From Desulfofundulus thermosubterraneus DSM 16057 (GTDB taxonomy: Bacteria > Bacillota > Desulfotomaculia > Desulfotomaculales > Desulfovirgulaceae): DNA of 32,629 bases. The stretch lies in NCBI RefSeq assembly GCF_900142025.1, contig NZ_FQZM01000042.1, positions 1 through 32,629 of the forward strand, given 5' to 3'. A model generated the notes under the pieces. That model saw only the letters and a list, made by a program, of their open reading frames with translations, had not been told where the DNA came from and searched no databases. Made by a program: the position numbers and the translations under genes. How positions within the stretch are numbered: position 1 is the first letter of the stretch; each line of letters begins with the position of its first letter. This document shows positions 1 through 7,041 of the stretch, piece after piece.

Positions 1-1
1 C

Positions 2-1075
2 TGGGATGACTCCCTGCAGGAAGTACAGGTTGACGAAGTGATTATGGGGCATGTGCTCCAGGGTGGCAGCGGCCAAAACACCGCCCGCCAGGCCGCCATT
101 TATGCCGGCATTCCCAAAGAATCCAACGCCTTTACGGTAAACAAGGTTTGTGGCTCGGGCTTAAAGGCCATTGCCCTGGGCGCCCAGGCCATCATGGCCG
201 GCGAGGCGGAGGTGGTGGTGGCCGGTGGTATGGAGAATATGAGCCAGGCGCCTTATATCCTGCCCCGGGCCCGCTGGGGATACCGGATGGATGTCAACGC
301 CAAAGGCGAATGCATTGACCTGATGGTTTACGATGGGCTGTGGGAAATTTTCTATGGTTACCATATGGGTAACACGGCGGAAAACATCGCCGCTAAATAT
401 GGAATCACCCGCCAGGAACAGGATGAGCTGGGCCTGCTCAGCCACCAGCGGGCCAGGGCCGCCATTAAAGAGGGGCTTTTTAAAGAAGAAATTGTGCCCG
501 TAACCCTGCCCCAGAAGAAAGGCGAGCCGGTAGTCTTTGACACCGACGAGCAGCCCATGGACACCAGTATGGAAAAGATGGCCAAATTACGCCCGGTCTT
601 CCGGTCCGATGGAACAGTGACCGCGGGCAACGCCTCGGGTATAAATGACGCTGCGGCGGCAGTGGTGCTGATGTCCCGGGAGAAGGCGAAGGAGCTGGGG
701 CTAAAGCCCTGGGTAGCGATCAAAGCATATGCCTCTGGCGGTGTAGATCCGGCCTACATGGGCATCGGGCCGGTTCCGGCTGTAAGAAAAGCCCTGAAAA
801 AGGCGGGACTAACCATCCAGGATATAGACGTGGTGGAACTGAATGAGGCCTTTGCCGCACAGGCCCTGGCCTGTATGAGGGAACTGGGCCTCACTCTGGA
901 AAAAACCAACCCGTTGGGCAGCGGCATTTCTCTGGGTCACCCCATTGGCTGCACGGGAGCCAGGCTGGTCGTTACCATTATGTACGAAATGAAAAGAAGA
1001 AATTTACAAACGGGTTTGGTAACCATGTGTATCGGCGGAGGCCAGGGAATGGCCATGATTGTAGAAAATATTTAG
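2..1075 (+). CDS. acetyl-CoA acetyltransferase (thiolase), 5' end cut by window
   Basis: Condenses two acetyl-CoA to acetoacetyl-CoA, or cleaves 3-ketoacyl-CoA in beta-oxidation; cytoplasmic. The reading frame is open from base 2, so roughly the first 35-40 residues of a usual 390-residue thiolase lie outside the window. Visible family signatures are NKVCGSG with the acyl-carrying Cys (codon at about 149), [29 protein letters not shown] with the catalytic His, and CIGGGQG near the C terminus with the second catalytic Cys. All residues needed for activity are present in the visible part. The hbd gene follows after 18 bases and crt after that, so the three probably form one operon for crotonyl-CoA/acetoacetyl-CoA interconversion. 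Whether the physiological direction is synthesis or oxidation cannot be read from the sequence. Confidence 0.95.
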   Translation, partial: WDDSLQEVQVDEVIMGHVLQGGSGQNTARQAAIYAGIPKESNAFTVNKVCGSGLKAIALGAQAIMAGEAEVVVAGGMENMSQAPYILPRARWGYRMDVNAKGECIDLMVYDGLWEIFYGYHMGNTAENIAAKYGITRQEQDELGLLSHQRARAAIKEGLFKEEIVPVTLPQKKGEPVVFDTDEQPMDTSMEKMAKLRPVFRSDGTVTAGNASGINDAAAAVVLMSREKAKELGLKPWVAIKAYASGGVDPAYMGIGPVPAVRKALKKAGLTIQDIDVVELNEAFAAQALACMRELGLTLEKTNPLGSGISLGHPIGCTGARLVVTIMYEMKRRNLQTGLVTMCIGGGQGMAMIVENI

Positions 1076-1093
1076 GGGAGGTTAAAGGAGCTT

Positions 1094-1948
1094 ATGGATG
1101 TACGAAAGGTGATGGTTGTAGGTGCTGGCCAGATGGGTTCGGGCATTGCCCAGGTGGCGGCAGTGGCCGGCTGCCAGGTTGTTTTGAATGACATTAAGGA
1201 TGAATTTGTTCAACGGGGCCTGAACAATATCGAAAGGAACTTAAACCGGGATGTGAGCAAAGGGAGGTTGCAGGAGGATCAAAAGGTAGAAATCCTCGCC
1301 CGCATTACACCTTCCACCAGTCTGGCCGATGCTAAAGATGTGGACCTGGTCATTGAAGCGGCTATAGAAAATATGGAAGTGAAAGCCAACATTTTTAAAC
1401 AACTGGATGAAATTTGCCCCGCCCACACCATCCTGGCCACCAATACCTCGTCGCTGCCCATAACCCAGATTGCCGCGGCAACGAAAAGGCCGGAAAAGGT
1501 TATTGGCATGCACTTTATGAACCCGGTGCCGGTAATGAAACTGGTAGAGGTTATCCGTGGACTGGCTACCTCCGATGAAACCTTTGCGGTGGTCAAGGCC
1601 ATGAGTGAACGCATGGGCAAGGTGCCTGTAGAGGTCAACGATGCTCCGGGTTTTGTGTCCAACCGGGTGCTCCTGCCCATGATCAACGAAGCTATTTACT
1701 GTGTTTACGAAGGAATAGCCACTCCCGAAGCAGTGGACCAGGTGATGAAACTGGGTATGAACCATCCCATGGGACCACTGGCCCTGGCGGATCTCATTGG
1801 CCTGGACACCTGTCTTTACATCATGGAAGTGCTGCACAAGGAGCTGGGCGACAGCAAGTACCGCCCCTGCCCCTTGCTAAGAAAATACGTAGCCGCCGGC
1901 TGGTTGGGCCGCAAGACCGGCCGGGGATTCTACGTTTACAACCAGTGA
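1094..1948 (+). CDS. hbd: 3-hydroxybutyryl-CoA dehydrogenase
   Basis: Interconverts acetoacetyl-CoA and 3-hydroxybutyryl-CoA with NAD(P)H. The protein has 284 residues, the normal length for the short bacterial Hbd/PaaH type. The N terminus has a Rossmann dinucleotide motif, [13 protein letters not shown] (residues 8-20). The middle holds [14 protein letters not shown] with the catalytic His, then [12 protein letters not shown], and the C-terminal dimerisation domain contains the [16 protein letters not shown] segment. The ATG is preceded by AAAGGAG at good spacing. It sits between thiolase and crotonase, 18 bases behind the former and 39 ahead of the latter. No oddities seen. Confidence 0.95.
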   Translation: MDVRKVMVVGAGQMGSGIAQVAAVAGCQVVLNDIKDEFVQRGLNNIERNLNRDVSKGRLQEDQKVEILARITPSTSLADAKDVDLVIEAAIENMEVKANIFKQLDEICPAHTILATNTSSLPITQIAAATKRPEKVIGMHFMNPVPVMKLVEVIRGLATSDETFAVVKAMSERMGKVPVEVNDAPGFVSNRVLLPMINEAIYCVYEGIATPEAVDQVMKLGMNHPMGPLALADLIGLDTCLYIMEVLHKELGDSKYRPCPLLRKYVAAGWLGRKTGRGFYVYNQ

Positions 1949-1987
1949 CTTCTGGCCTGAAGGTTTGGGAACAGAGGAGGTAGGATA

Positions 1988-2770
1988 ATGTCCTGGAATA
2001 ATATTCTGGTGGAAAAGGATGGCCCGGTGGCCATACTCACCATCAACCGGCCGCAGGTGTTGAACGCTCTAAATGCCGAGACGCTTACGGAGATCGACGG
2101 GGCTATCAAAGAACTGGGGGCAGACCCGGCGGTGCGGGTGATCATCATTACCGGTGCAGGGGAGAAGGCCTTTGTGGCCGGGGCGGACATTGCTTTTATG
2201 AGCAAGCTGACCCCCCTGGAGGCTAAAGATTTCGCCCGGCTGGGTCAGAAAGTATTGAGCAAGATTGAAAACCTGCCCAAACCGGTAATTGCTGCCGTCA
2301 ATGGCTTTGCCCTGGGCGGTGGGTGCGAACTGGCCATGGCCTGTGATATTCGCGTAGCCTCGGAAAAGGCTAAATTCGGTCAACCGGAGGTTAATCTTGG
2401 TTTAATTGCCGGTTTCGGTGGAACCCAGCGTTTAACCAGACTGGTCAACCCCGGCCTGGCCAAGGAGATTTTGTTTACGGCGGATATGTTTGATGCCGAA
2501 ACCGCCAGGCGCATCGGCCTGGTGAATCATGTGGTTCCGGCTGAGGAGTTGCTTAACTTTTGCCGGGGGATGGCTGAACGCATTGCCGCCCGGGGACCGG
2601 TGGCTGTACGGTTGACCAAGGAAGCAGTGAATGAAGGATTGGAAATGGATCTGGAAAAGGCCCTGGCCCACGAGGCCGATCTTTTCGGGCTGGTATTTGC
2701 CACGGCCGACCGGGAAGAAGGTATTACGGCCTTTTTAAACAAGCGCAAGCCGCAATTCCAGGGACGTTAG
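1988..2770 (+). CDS. crt: enoyl-CoA hydratase / crotonase
   Basis: Hydrates crotonyl-CoA to 3-hydroxybutyryl-CoA or the reverse. The 260-residue length fits the crotonase fold. Oxyanion-hole segments are AFVAGADI and NGFALGGGCELAMACDIR. The two catalytic glutamates of classic crotonases appear in GGGCELAM and GQPEVNLGL, followed by GGTQRLTRLV, so a true hydratase is more likely than an isomerase or an inactive relative. The start is supported by AGAGGAGG just upstream. It is the last gene of the thiolase-hbd-crt group and a strong intrinsic terminator follows. Confidence 0.94.
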   Translation: MSWNNILVEKDGPVAILTINRPQVLNALNAETLTEIDGAIKELGADPAVRVIIITGAGEKAFVAGADIAFMSKLTPLEAKDFARLGQKVLSKIENLPKPVIAAVNGFALGGGCELAMACDIRVASEKAKFGQPEVNLGLIAGFGGTQRLTRLVNPGLAKEILFTADMFDAETARRIGLVNHVVPAEELLNFCRGMAERIAARGPVAVRLTKEAVNEGLEMDLEKALAHEADLFGLVFATADREEGITAFLNKRKPQFQGR

Positions 2771-2853
2771 CTTGTGGTGCAAATTTGGATTTTTGGGCAA
2801 TACAACTATTTATTACTTCCAGTTCCTCCTTACACGCTTCAGGAGGGAAAAAT

Positions 2854-2890
2854 GCAGGCTGGATTATAACCAGAACAGCCTGCTTTTTTT
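2854..2890 (+). terminator. intrinsic terminator after crt
   Basis: An 8-bp perfect stem (GCAGGCTG at 2854-2861 with CAGCCTGC at 2876-2883), a 14-base loop and seven T residues. It ends the thiolase-hbd-crt transcript. Confidence 0.85.
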
Positions 2891-2976
2891 GCATGCTCAC
2901 CTCTGTTTAAAAAATATAGTATAATTATGATTAGAGGTACCTGGGTAGTTCGGCAATACTAGATGGGGGTGGGCTT

Positions 2977-3168
2977 GTGGACATAACCTGGCTCTTCCTG
3001 TTTCTGTGCCCTTATATGCTTTTATATTTTTACCTGTGGGACTTTACAACCTGGAACCACAGAAAAATAGTGATCTTCTGGGTGGCTGGCCTGTTTATTT
3101 TGATTGGTATCTATTCTTTAATTAATTTTTTAAATCCCATCCATCCAGCCTTCCCCGGACTTTTTTAA
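2977..3168 (+). CDS. small two-helix membrane protein, unknown
   Basis: A 63-residue hydrophobic protein that I do not recognise. The first helix spans about residues 4-22 and the second about 32-51, separated by a polar loop with WNHRK. The C terminus is short and proline-rich. GTG is chosen as start because GGGGGTGGG lies just upstream and no better in-frame start exists. A TATAAT at 2920-2925 could be the -10 box, but no good -35 box is seen. The stop lies about 10 bases from the end of the convergent Cys-rich gene. Its existence rests on amino-acid composition and start signals only. Confidence 0.5.
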   Translation: MDITWLFLFLCPYMLLYFYLWDFTTWNHRKIVIFWVAGLFILIGIYSLINFLNPIHPAFPGLF

Positions 3169-3179
3169 TTAATTAGTTC

Positions 3180-3437
3180 TCATATTTCGGTAACCGCATA
3201 CTTGCAAAAACGCTTGCATTCGGGAATAAAATATTCAGAAATACAGTACTCGGGAAAGCCGGGCAGGCTCTGGAAGCATGCCGGTGTATTTTTAACCCTG
3301 GCCAGTGGACAAACGGCACAACTGGGAGAACAACCATAACGCACGCATATTTCTCCCCGGGAACCAACTGGTACGGGTTGGTAGCAAGGTGGGCAATTGG
3401 GGTGGCTTTCCTGAGCTGGCGCTTTGAGATCACTCAA
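3180..3437 (-). CDS. cysteine-rich small protein, unknown
   Basis: An 85-residue protein with ten cysteines: a CPPC pair, then CVRYGCSPSCAVC, then single Cys residues and a C-terminal CKRFC. Such spacing suggests binding of Zn or an Fe-S cluster, but I recognise no family and propose no function. The start is TTG at 3437 with AGGTGA six bases upstream on the minus strand, a better match than any alternative start. The overlapping frame starting at 3433 lacks a plausible composition and is taken as a shadow. It is convergent with the small membrane protein and divergent from the adenine methylase, sharing a 121-base upstream region with it. Confidence 0.6.
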   Translation of the reverse strand: MSDLKAPAQESHPNCPPCYQPVPVGSRGEICVRYGCSPSCAVCPLARVKNTPACFQSLPGFPEYCISEYFIPECKRFCKYAVTEI

Positions 3438-3558
3438 TGAGGTTCACCTCGCTTCCATATCTCTATCTGCTATTTTATCATATGTAATGAGCTAAAAACA
3501 CAAAAGTGTTGAAAAACTTGAGTGTAAACAACATATCTAACAGGGTTGGAATTAAACG
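3438..3558. other. divergent upstream region, Cys-rich gene / methylase
   Basis: An AT-rich 121-base spacer. TATGATAAAAT-like DNA near 3474-3484 could be a -10 region for the minus-strand gene. TTGAAA followed by TATCTA at 19-base spacing is a weak candidate for the plus-strand methylase. Neither promoter is convincing. Confidence 0.3.
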
Positions 3559-4395
3559 GTGTTTAGGGTAATGCAAGAGAGGAAAGGCCGGTGTTTAATA
3601 AAATCTCCGTTGAAATGGGTCGGGGGAAAGGGGCAGCTTATTCCCCAGTTTGAGCCCTTTTTCCCGCCCAAAGTACGGGAAATGGCCGAACCTTTTTTCG
3701 GCGGTGGCGCTGTATTCTTTCACTTGCAACCATCCTGGGCCTTTCTTGTAGACAGTAATGAGGAGTTGATCAACTTTTACCTTGTGCTACGGGATCGCCT
3801 GGAAGAATTGCTGGTGGACCTTCGCTACCATAAAAACAGTGCCGAGTACTATTATTGGATAAGGTCAGTTGACCCGGCTACGTTAAATCCGGTACAACGA
3901 GCTTCACGCTTTCTGTACCTGAACAAGACAGGTTATAATGGTTTGTGGCGGGTAAACAAAAAGGGCCAGTACAATGTTCCCTTCGGACGTTATAAATATC
4001 CTAAAATAGTGGACGAGGAAAAACTCTCGAAGGCTAGCGCTGCCTTGAAAAATGCTGAAATTAGGTGCGGGGATTTTTCCCTGGTGCTCGAGGTTGCCCG
4101 GCCGGGAATGTTTATTTACCTGGATCCCCCCTATTACCCCCTTTCAGAGACATCCAATTTTACCAGTTACACTGCCGGCCAGTTTCACGAAAGGGATCAG
4201 CTGCGTCTGGCGGATCTTTTCAGGGAGCTTGATCGCCGGGGATGCCTGGTTATGCTCAGTAATTCCGACACCCAGTTTGTCCGGAAACTCTATGTGGGGT
4301 ATGATATAAAAATAGTGTATGCCCGGCGGGCTATCAACTGCCGGGGCGACAGGCGGGGGGCTGTTACCGAGTTGGTGATTAGGAATTATGAATAA
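3559..4395 (+). CDS. D12-class DNA adenine N6-methyltransferase (Dam-like), orphan
   Basis: Transfers methyl from S-adenosylmethionine to N6 of adenine in DNA. The 278 residues contain the D12-class hallmarks in order: KWVGGKGQL near the N terminus, the SAM-binding PFFGGGAVFF, the NKTGYNGLWRVNKKGQYNVP region, and the catalytic DPPY near residue 189 followed by YPLSETSNF. This order is that of the Dam/DpnM family, so GATC is a plausible target but is not proven by sequence. GTG 3559 or ATG 3571 could be the start; neither has a good ribosome site, although conservation begins only at KSPLKWVGG. No restriction endonuclease gene is adjacent, so it appears to be an orphan or regulatory methylase. 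The S24 repressor gene converges on it. Confidence 0.92.
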   Translation: MFRVMQERKGRCLIKSPLKWVGGKGQLIPQFEPFFPPKVREMAEPFFGGGAVFFHLQPSWAFLVDSNEELINFYLVLRDRLEELLVDLRYHKNSAEYYYWIRSVDPATLNPVQRASRFLYLNKTGYNGLWRVNKKGQYNVPFGRYKYPKIVDEEKLSKASAALKNAEIRCGDFSLVLEVARPGMFIYLDPPYYPLSETSNFTSYTAGQFHERDQLRLADLFRELDRRGCLVMLSNSDTQFVRKLYVGYDIKIVYARRAINCRGDRRGAVTELVIRNYE

Positions 4396-4440
4396 GGTGC
4401 GTTTGTTCCACTGGCTCAAATATTTAGGCTTTGTTAAGCC

Positions 4441-4475
4441 AAAGGCCCAACCGGTTTTAAGCCAGTCGGGCCTTT
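4441..4475. terminator. bidirectional terminator between methylase and repressor genes
   Basis: AAAGGCCC at 4441-4448 pairs with GGGCCTTT at 4468-4475. T residues follow on the plus strand, so it can end the methylase transcript. The A residues flanking the 5' arm are too few for a strong minus-strand terminator. Confidence 0.7.
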
Positions 4476-5288
4476 TTACTCGTCATCCCTGTCATCAACG
4501 GCTTCTCCCTGTTCACTTTCCATTAACCTGCCAAAGGATTCAAGCAGCCGTTTGGCCTTTTCCGGGCTAATACCGTATTTTGCCGCCACTTCCCTGACCT
4601 GCAGCCAGTCGTCGGTTTGGCCGGCATAAACTCTCTCTGCCAATGCTGGTGGCTTTTTCTGGATTAACACTACAATGCCATGAATCCTTTTTTCGCCAGG
4701 GCTAAAAGGAACATCTTCGTATTGGGGGTTGGCCGCACGTAGCTTCCAAAGGCCATCCTCGGAAATGATATACCTCACGGCTACCTCATCCCCGTTCATG
4801 AGTGCGACAGCTATCTGACCCGGTTCTGCCGCGTCAACTTTTTTACAAATGGCTATATCCCCGGGCATGATTCCGGCCCCGCTCATACTGTCATCCCTTA
4901 CCTTAAAGGCAAAATCGGCGTCAAGCTCTTTGTCGATGCTCACGTAACCAAGAATATCCGCTTCGCTGTAGGGGGAAGCCCCGGCGCGTATGGTTCCTAA
5001 AAGGGGGACTTGTTTGATGGGCAGGAAGTCGGCCAGGGGTTTCTGGATAAGCGTACTGATGGTTTCCATTGGGACAATGCTTTCCCCCAAAAAAAAGGAC
5101 AGGGGCTTGCCCAGAATAGTTGATATTCGTTTTAAATCATCTATGGAAATCCGCCTTTTCCCTTTTTCGTAAAGGTTGATGGCGGTTTTAGTGAACCCCA
5201 GCTTTTCACCTAGCTGCTCCTGGGTGAGTCCCCGGTCTTCCCGGGCAATCTTTATTCTTTTGCCAATTTCTTCATAATAATTTTTCAT
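4476..5288 (-). CDS. XRE-family repressor with S24 (LexA/CI-like) domain, catalytic Lys replaced
   Basis: Transcription regulator of 270 residues. An XRE helix-turn-helix covers about 8-65 (GLTQEQLGEKLGFTKTAINL), and an S24 self-cleavage domain covers about 94-212. The Ala-Gly cleavage pair (A102-G103, in TIRAGAS) and the nucleophile Ser134 in DDSMSGAGI are present. The position of the general-base Lys (EVTVKR in LexA) is Arg172 in DEVAVRY, codon AGG at 4773-4775, one base from Lys. About 50 extra C-terminal residues (WLQVREVAAKYGISPEKAKRLL) look like another small helical, HTH-like module. ATG is preceded by AGGTGA. It is divergent from a small HTH gene, with tandem repeats and a palindrome between them. 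It may act as a non-cleaving repressor; a prophage or integrative-element origin is possible, but no other such genes are nearby. Confidence 0.9.
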   Translation of the reverse strand: MKNYYEEIGKRIKIAREDRGLTQEQLGEKLGFTKTAINLYEKGKRRISIDDLKRISTILGKPLSFFLGESIVPMETISTLIQKPLADFLPIKQVPLLGTIRAGASPYSEADILGYVSIDKELDADFAFKVRDDSMSGAGIMPGDIAICKKVDAAEPGQIAVALMNGDEVAVRYIISEDGLWKLRAANPQYEDVPFSPGEKRIHGIVVLIQKKPPALAERVYAGQTDDWLQVREVAAKYGISPEKAKRLLESFGRLMESEQGEAVDDRDDE

Positions 5289-5325
5289 AATGTCACCTTA
5301 ATTTTCACCAGGGAAGTGTAACTAT

Positions 5326-5345
5326 ATTATTCCTTATTATTCCTT
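5326..5345. repeat. tandem 10-bp direct repeat upstream of the repressor gene
   Basis: ATTATTCCTT occurs twice back to back, at 5326-5335 and 5336-5345. The period is one DNA helical turn, and the repeat starts 38 bases upstream of the repressor start codon. It is a good candidate for an autoregulatory operator, but the binder is inferred only from position. Confidence 0.6.
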
Positions 5346-5364
5346 AAAATTTCGGAAAAACCTC

Positions 5365-5393
5365 TTGACAGCAAGTTATCAGTATGATAACTT
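5365..5393 (+). promoter_or_regulatory. promoter with embedded perfect palindrome (operator candidate)
   Basis: TTGACA at 5365-5370 and a -10-like TAACTT at 5388-5393 are separated by 17 bases. A perfect inverted repeat, AAGTTATC (5373-5380), 5-base spacer, GATAACTT (5386-5393), fills the region between the boxes and covers the -10. A protein bound here would block RNA polymerase. TTATCA and TGATAAC half-sites recur downstream near 5432 and 5461. The divergent S24 repressor is the obvious candidate binder. Confidence 0.65.
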
Positions 5394-5467
5394 TAGAATA
5401 AATGGCAGGAACTTTTATTTTTGTCATTAAATTATCATTGAGAAAACATTGTACACGAGGTGATAAC

Positions 5468-5725
5468 GTGGCCGGTCGCAAAAGCAAAATGGCCGAAATT
5501 GAGGCGAGGTTTGGCGAGCCCGTAGCAACACTTATCAGGCACTATTACTACGAAAAAGGGTATACCCTGGACCAGCTGGCCCAACTGTTTGGTGTGGGCA
5601 GGGCAACTGTTTCGGTATGGATGCTGAAACTCGGCCTTCCTACCAGGAGTTGGAAACTGCCCGACCCCGACTCCAACAGCGACAAGCGTAATGCGGCTGC
5701 TGAAAAGATTACCCTTCAAAAATAA
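5468..5725 (+). CDS. small helix-turn-helix DNA-binding protein
   Basis: An 85-residue protein with a central HTH (GYTLDQLAQLFGVGRATVSVWMLKLG) reminiscent of the resolvase/sigma-like HTH_23 type that reads short DNA sites. GTG 5468 is the start because AGGTGA lies just ahead; the upstream ATG at 5402 would sit at the predicted transcription start and has no ribosome site. No catalytic or ligand domain is present. It is transcribed divergently from the S24 repressor through the promoter with the palindrome, so the pair may form a small switch. The exact family and target are unknown. Confidence 0.7.
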   Translation: MAGRKSKMAEIEARFGEPVATLIRHYYYEKGYTLDQLAQLFGVGRATVSVWMLKLGLPTRSWKLPDPDSNSDKRNAAAEKITLQK

Positions 5726-6008
5726 GGGCGTACATTGGTGGCAAAAGGGGTAGCTAAAAAAAGAGAAAATATGAAAAGTTAAAGCCCGGGAAATGCACCT
5801 GTTAATAGGTATTATACCATAAATTGGAATAAATGCCAGGGCGGGAGACGATCTTCCTTCTATAGTTGTGAAAATTGTATGCGGCAGTCGTATAGTAAGT
5901 ACGTATGAAAAAGTAAAACGAGAAGGTTTGTCAACGTTTCCAAGGATAAGTGCGTGCTAAAGAAGCGAGCTTGTTTATATCGTTTCCATGACTAAGGGGG
6001 GCGTAGCC
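5726..6008. other. noncoding region upstream of the Spo0E-like gene
   Basis: This 283-base region has no credible gene. It contains the short palindrome GGTATTATACC (5808-5818), a CGTTTCCA pair repeated at about 5937 and 5981, and several TATAGT/TATTAT boxes that could be -10 elements. No terminator with a clear T tract follows the HTH gene. Confidence 0.4.
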
Positions 6009-6191
6009 TTGGATCGGAAACTCAGGGTGCAAATTGAGCACCTGCGCCGCAGGCTGAACGGCATAGACAGGGAAGATCAGGATCAGCTTCTAGCTTTAAG
6101 CCAGCGCCTGGACAGGTTGATTGTACAATACCAGCGGCAGGTTTTTGTGGCACTGAAGGATAGACAAGGGTGTCTCGGTCTAAAAAAGTAA
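6009..6191 (+). CDS. Spo0E-like sporulation regulatory protein
   Basis: A 60-residue protein matching the Spo0E-like aspartyl phosphatase family, whose members dephosphorylate Spo0A-P and delay sporulation. The family core, a two-helix hairpin, is visible as IEHLRRRLNGI, then LLALSQRLDRLIVQYQR, containing the diagnostic SQxLDxLI motif. TTG 6009 is preferred as start because AAGGGGGG (5994-6001) lies seven bases ahead; the in-frame ATG at 5988 lies before this ribosome site. It has its own upstream region and sits between the HTH gene and the CBS-ACT gene. Assignment is by motif only, but the motif and length are typical. Confidence 0.75.
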   Translation: MDRKLRVQIEHLRRRLNGIDREDQDQLLALSQRLDRLIVQYQRQVFVALKDRQGCLGLKK

Positions 6192-6223
6192 GGGTTACAC
6201 GTTAACTTTCGTTACTTTAGCCA

Positions 6224-6251
6224 TTGCTTTCCCCGGGGGCAATGTTATAAT
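6224..6251 (+). promoter_or_regulatory. sigma-A type promoter of the CBS-ACT gene
   Basis: TTGCTT (6224-6229), 16-base spacer, TATAAT (6246-6251). Between and around the boxes lies an inverted repeat CATTGC/GCAATG (6222-6227 and 6239-6244) that could serve as an operator. Confidence 0.6.
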
Positions 6252-6283
6252 AAAAGGAAAGGCTTTGAGCGGGAGGTTTAAGC

Positions 6284-6916
6284 ATGTTTGTACGGGATTA
6301 CATGAGTACTTCCCCCATCAGCATCTACTCGGGGACTCCCATTTTTGAAGCTTTAAACATTATGAAGAAAAATAAGATCAGGCATCTGCCGGTGGTGGAC
6401 AAGGGCCGGCTGGTTGGATTGATTACCGAGCGGGACTTGCTTACCGTTACTCCCTCCCCGGCAACCACCCTTAGTGTTTTTGAAATGAATTACCTGCTTT
6501 CCAAAATGATAGTAAAGGATGTCATGAAAACCAATCCCATTACCGTGGGGCCGGACTGCACCATTGAAGAAGCGTCCTTGATTATGCGGGAGCATAAGAT
6601 TGGCAGCCTGCCGGTAGTTGAGGATGACGGGCTCGTAGGAATTATTACCCAGACCGATATCCTGGACGCCTTGATCCGCATCTTTGGCCTGCGCAAAGCG
6701 GGGACCCGCCTGGTACTTGAAGTTAGCGATCGTATTGGCGCGCTGGCCGATATCCTGGCCGTAGTGAGGGAGCACCAGATCAATGTTATAGGCGTGGCTT
6801 GCCGGGAAAAGGAAAATCAACGGGTGCAAATTATGCTGCGCCTGAGCACGGTGGAGCCAGAATCCCTGGTGCACGATTTACAAAAACAGGGCTTTGAAGT
6901 GAAATCTGTTAGTTAA
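6284..6916 (+). CDS. CBS-CBS-ACT domain protein (AcuB-like)
   Basis: A 210-residue cytoplasmic regulatory protein. Two CBS domains (about 1-60 and 75-130) are marked by MSTSPISI, LPVVDKGRLVGLITERDLL, MKTNPITV and LPVVEDDGLVGIITQTDIL. An ACT domain (about 138-205) begins LEVSDRIGALADILAVVREH. The same arrangement occurs in Bacillus AcuB, encoded with acetoin-utilisation genes, and is thought to sense adenosyl nucleotides through CBS and a small ligand through ACT. No acetoin genes are visible here, so only the architecture can be asserted. It is preceded by its own promoter and a GGGAGG ribosome site and followed by a terminator, so it is monocistronic. Confidence 0.88.
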   Translation: MFVRDYMSTSPISIYSGTPIFEALNIMKKNKIRHLPVVDKGRLVGLITERDLLTVTPSPATTLSVFEMNYLLSKMIVKDVMKTNPITVGPDCTIEEASLIMREHKIGSLPVVEDDGLVGIITQTDILDALIRIFGLRKAGTRLVLEVSDRIGALADILAVVREHQINVIGVACREKENQRVQIMLRLSTVEPESLVHDLQKQGFEVKSVS

Positions 6917-6946
6917 CCAGTTTGGGGGGATGATATAGATCTTGGA

Positions 6947-6990
6947 AATCCGGCTCCCTGATGGGGCCGGATTGATTTTGATTTAATTTT
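6947..6990 (+). terminator. terminator after the CBS-ACT gene
   Basis: An 11-bp stem (AATCCGGCTCC at 6947-6957 with GGGGCCGGATT at 6963-6973, one G-T pair), a 5-base loop and a T-rich tail. Confidence 0.8.
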
Positions 6991-7041
6991 TTGCCGGTGG
7001 TTACACTATATATTTGGATTTAGGTAAAGGAGAAGATCCCC

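Noticed and set aside
5402-5467. Longer start of the small HTH gene at ATG 5402
   Set aside because: It would be at the predicted transcription start, without a ribosome site; GTG 5468 has AGGTGA ahead.
4476-5725. Repressor, HTH gene and methylase as part of a prophage
   Set aside because: No integrase, structural, lysis or attachment-site features are visible within the flanking sequence.
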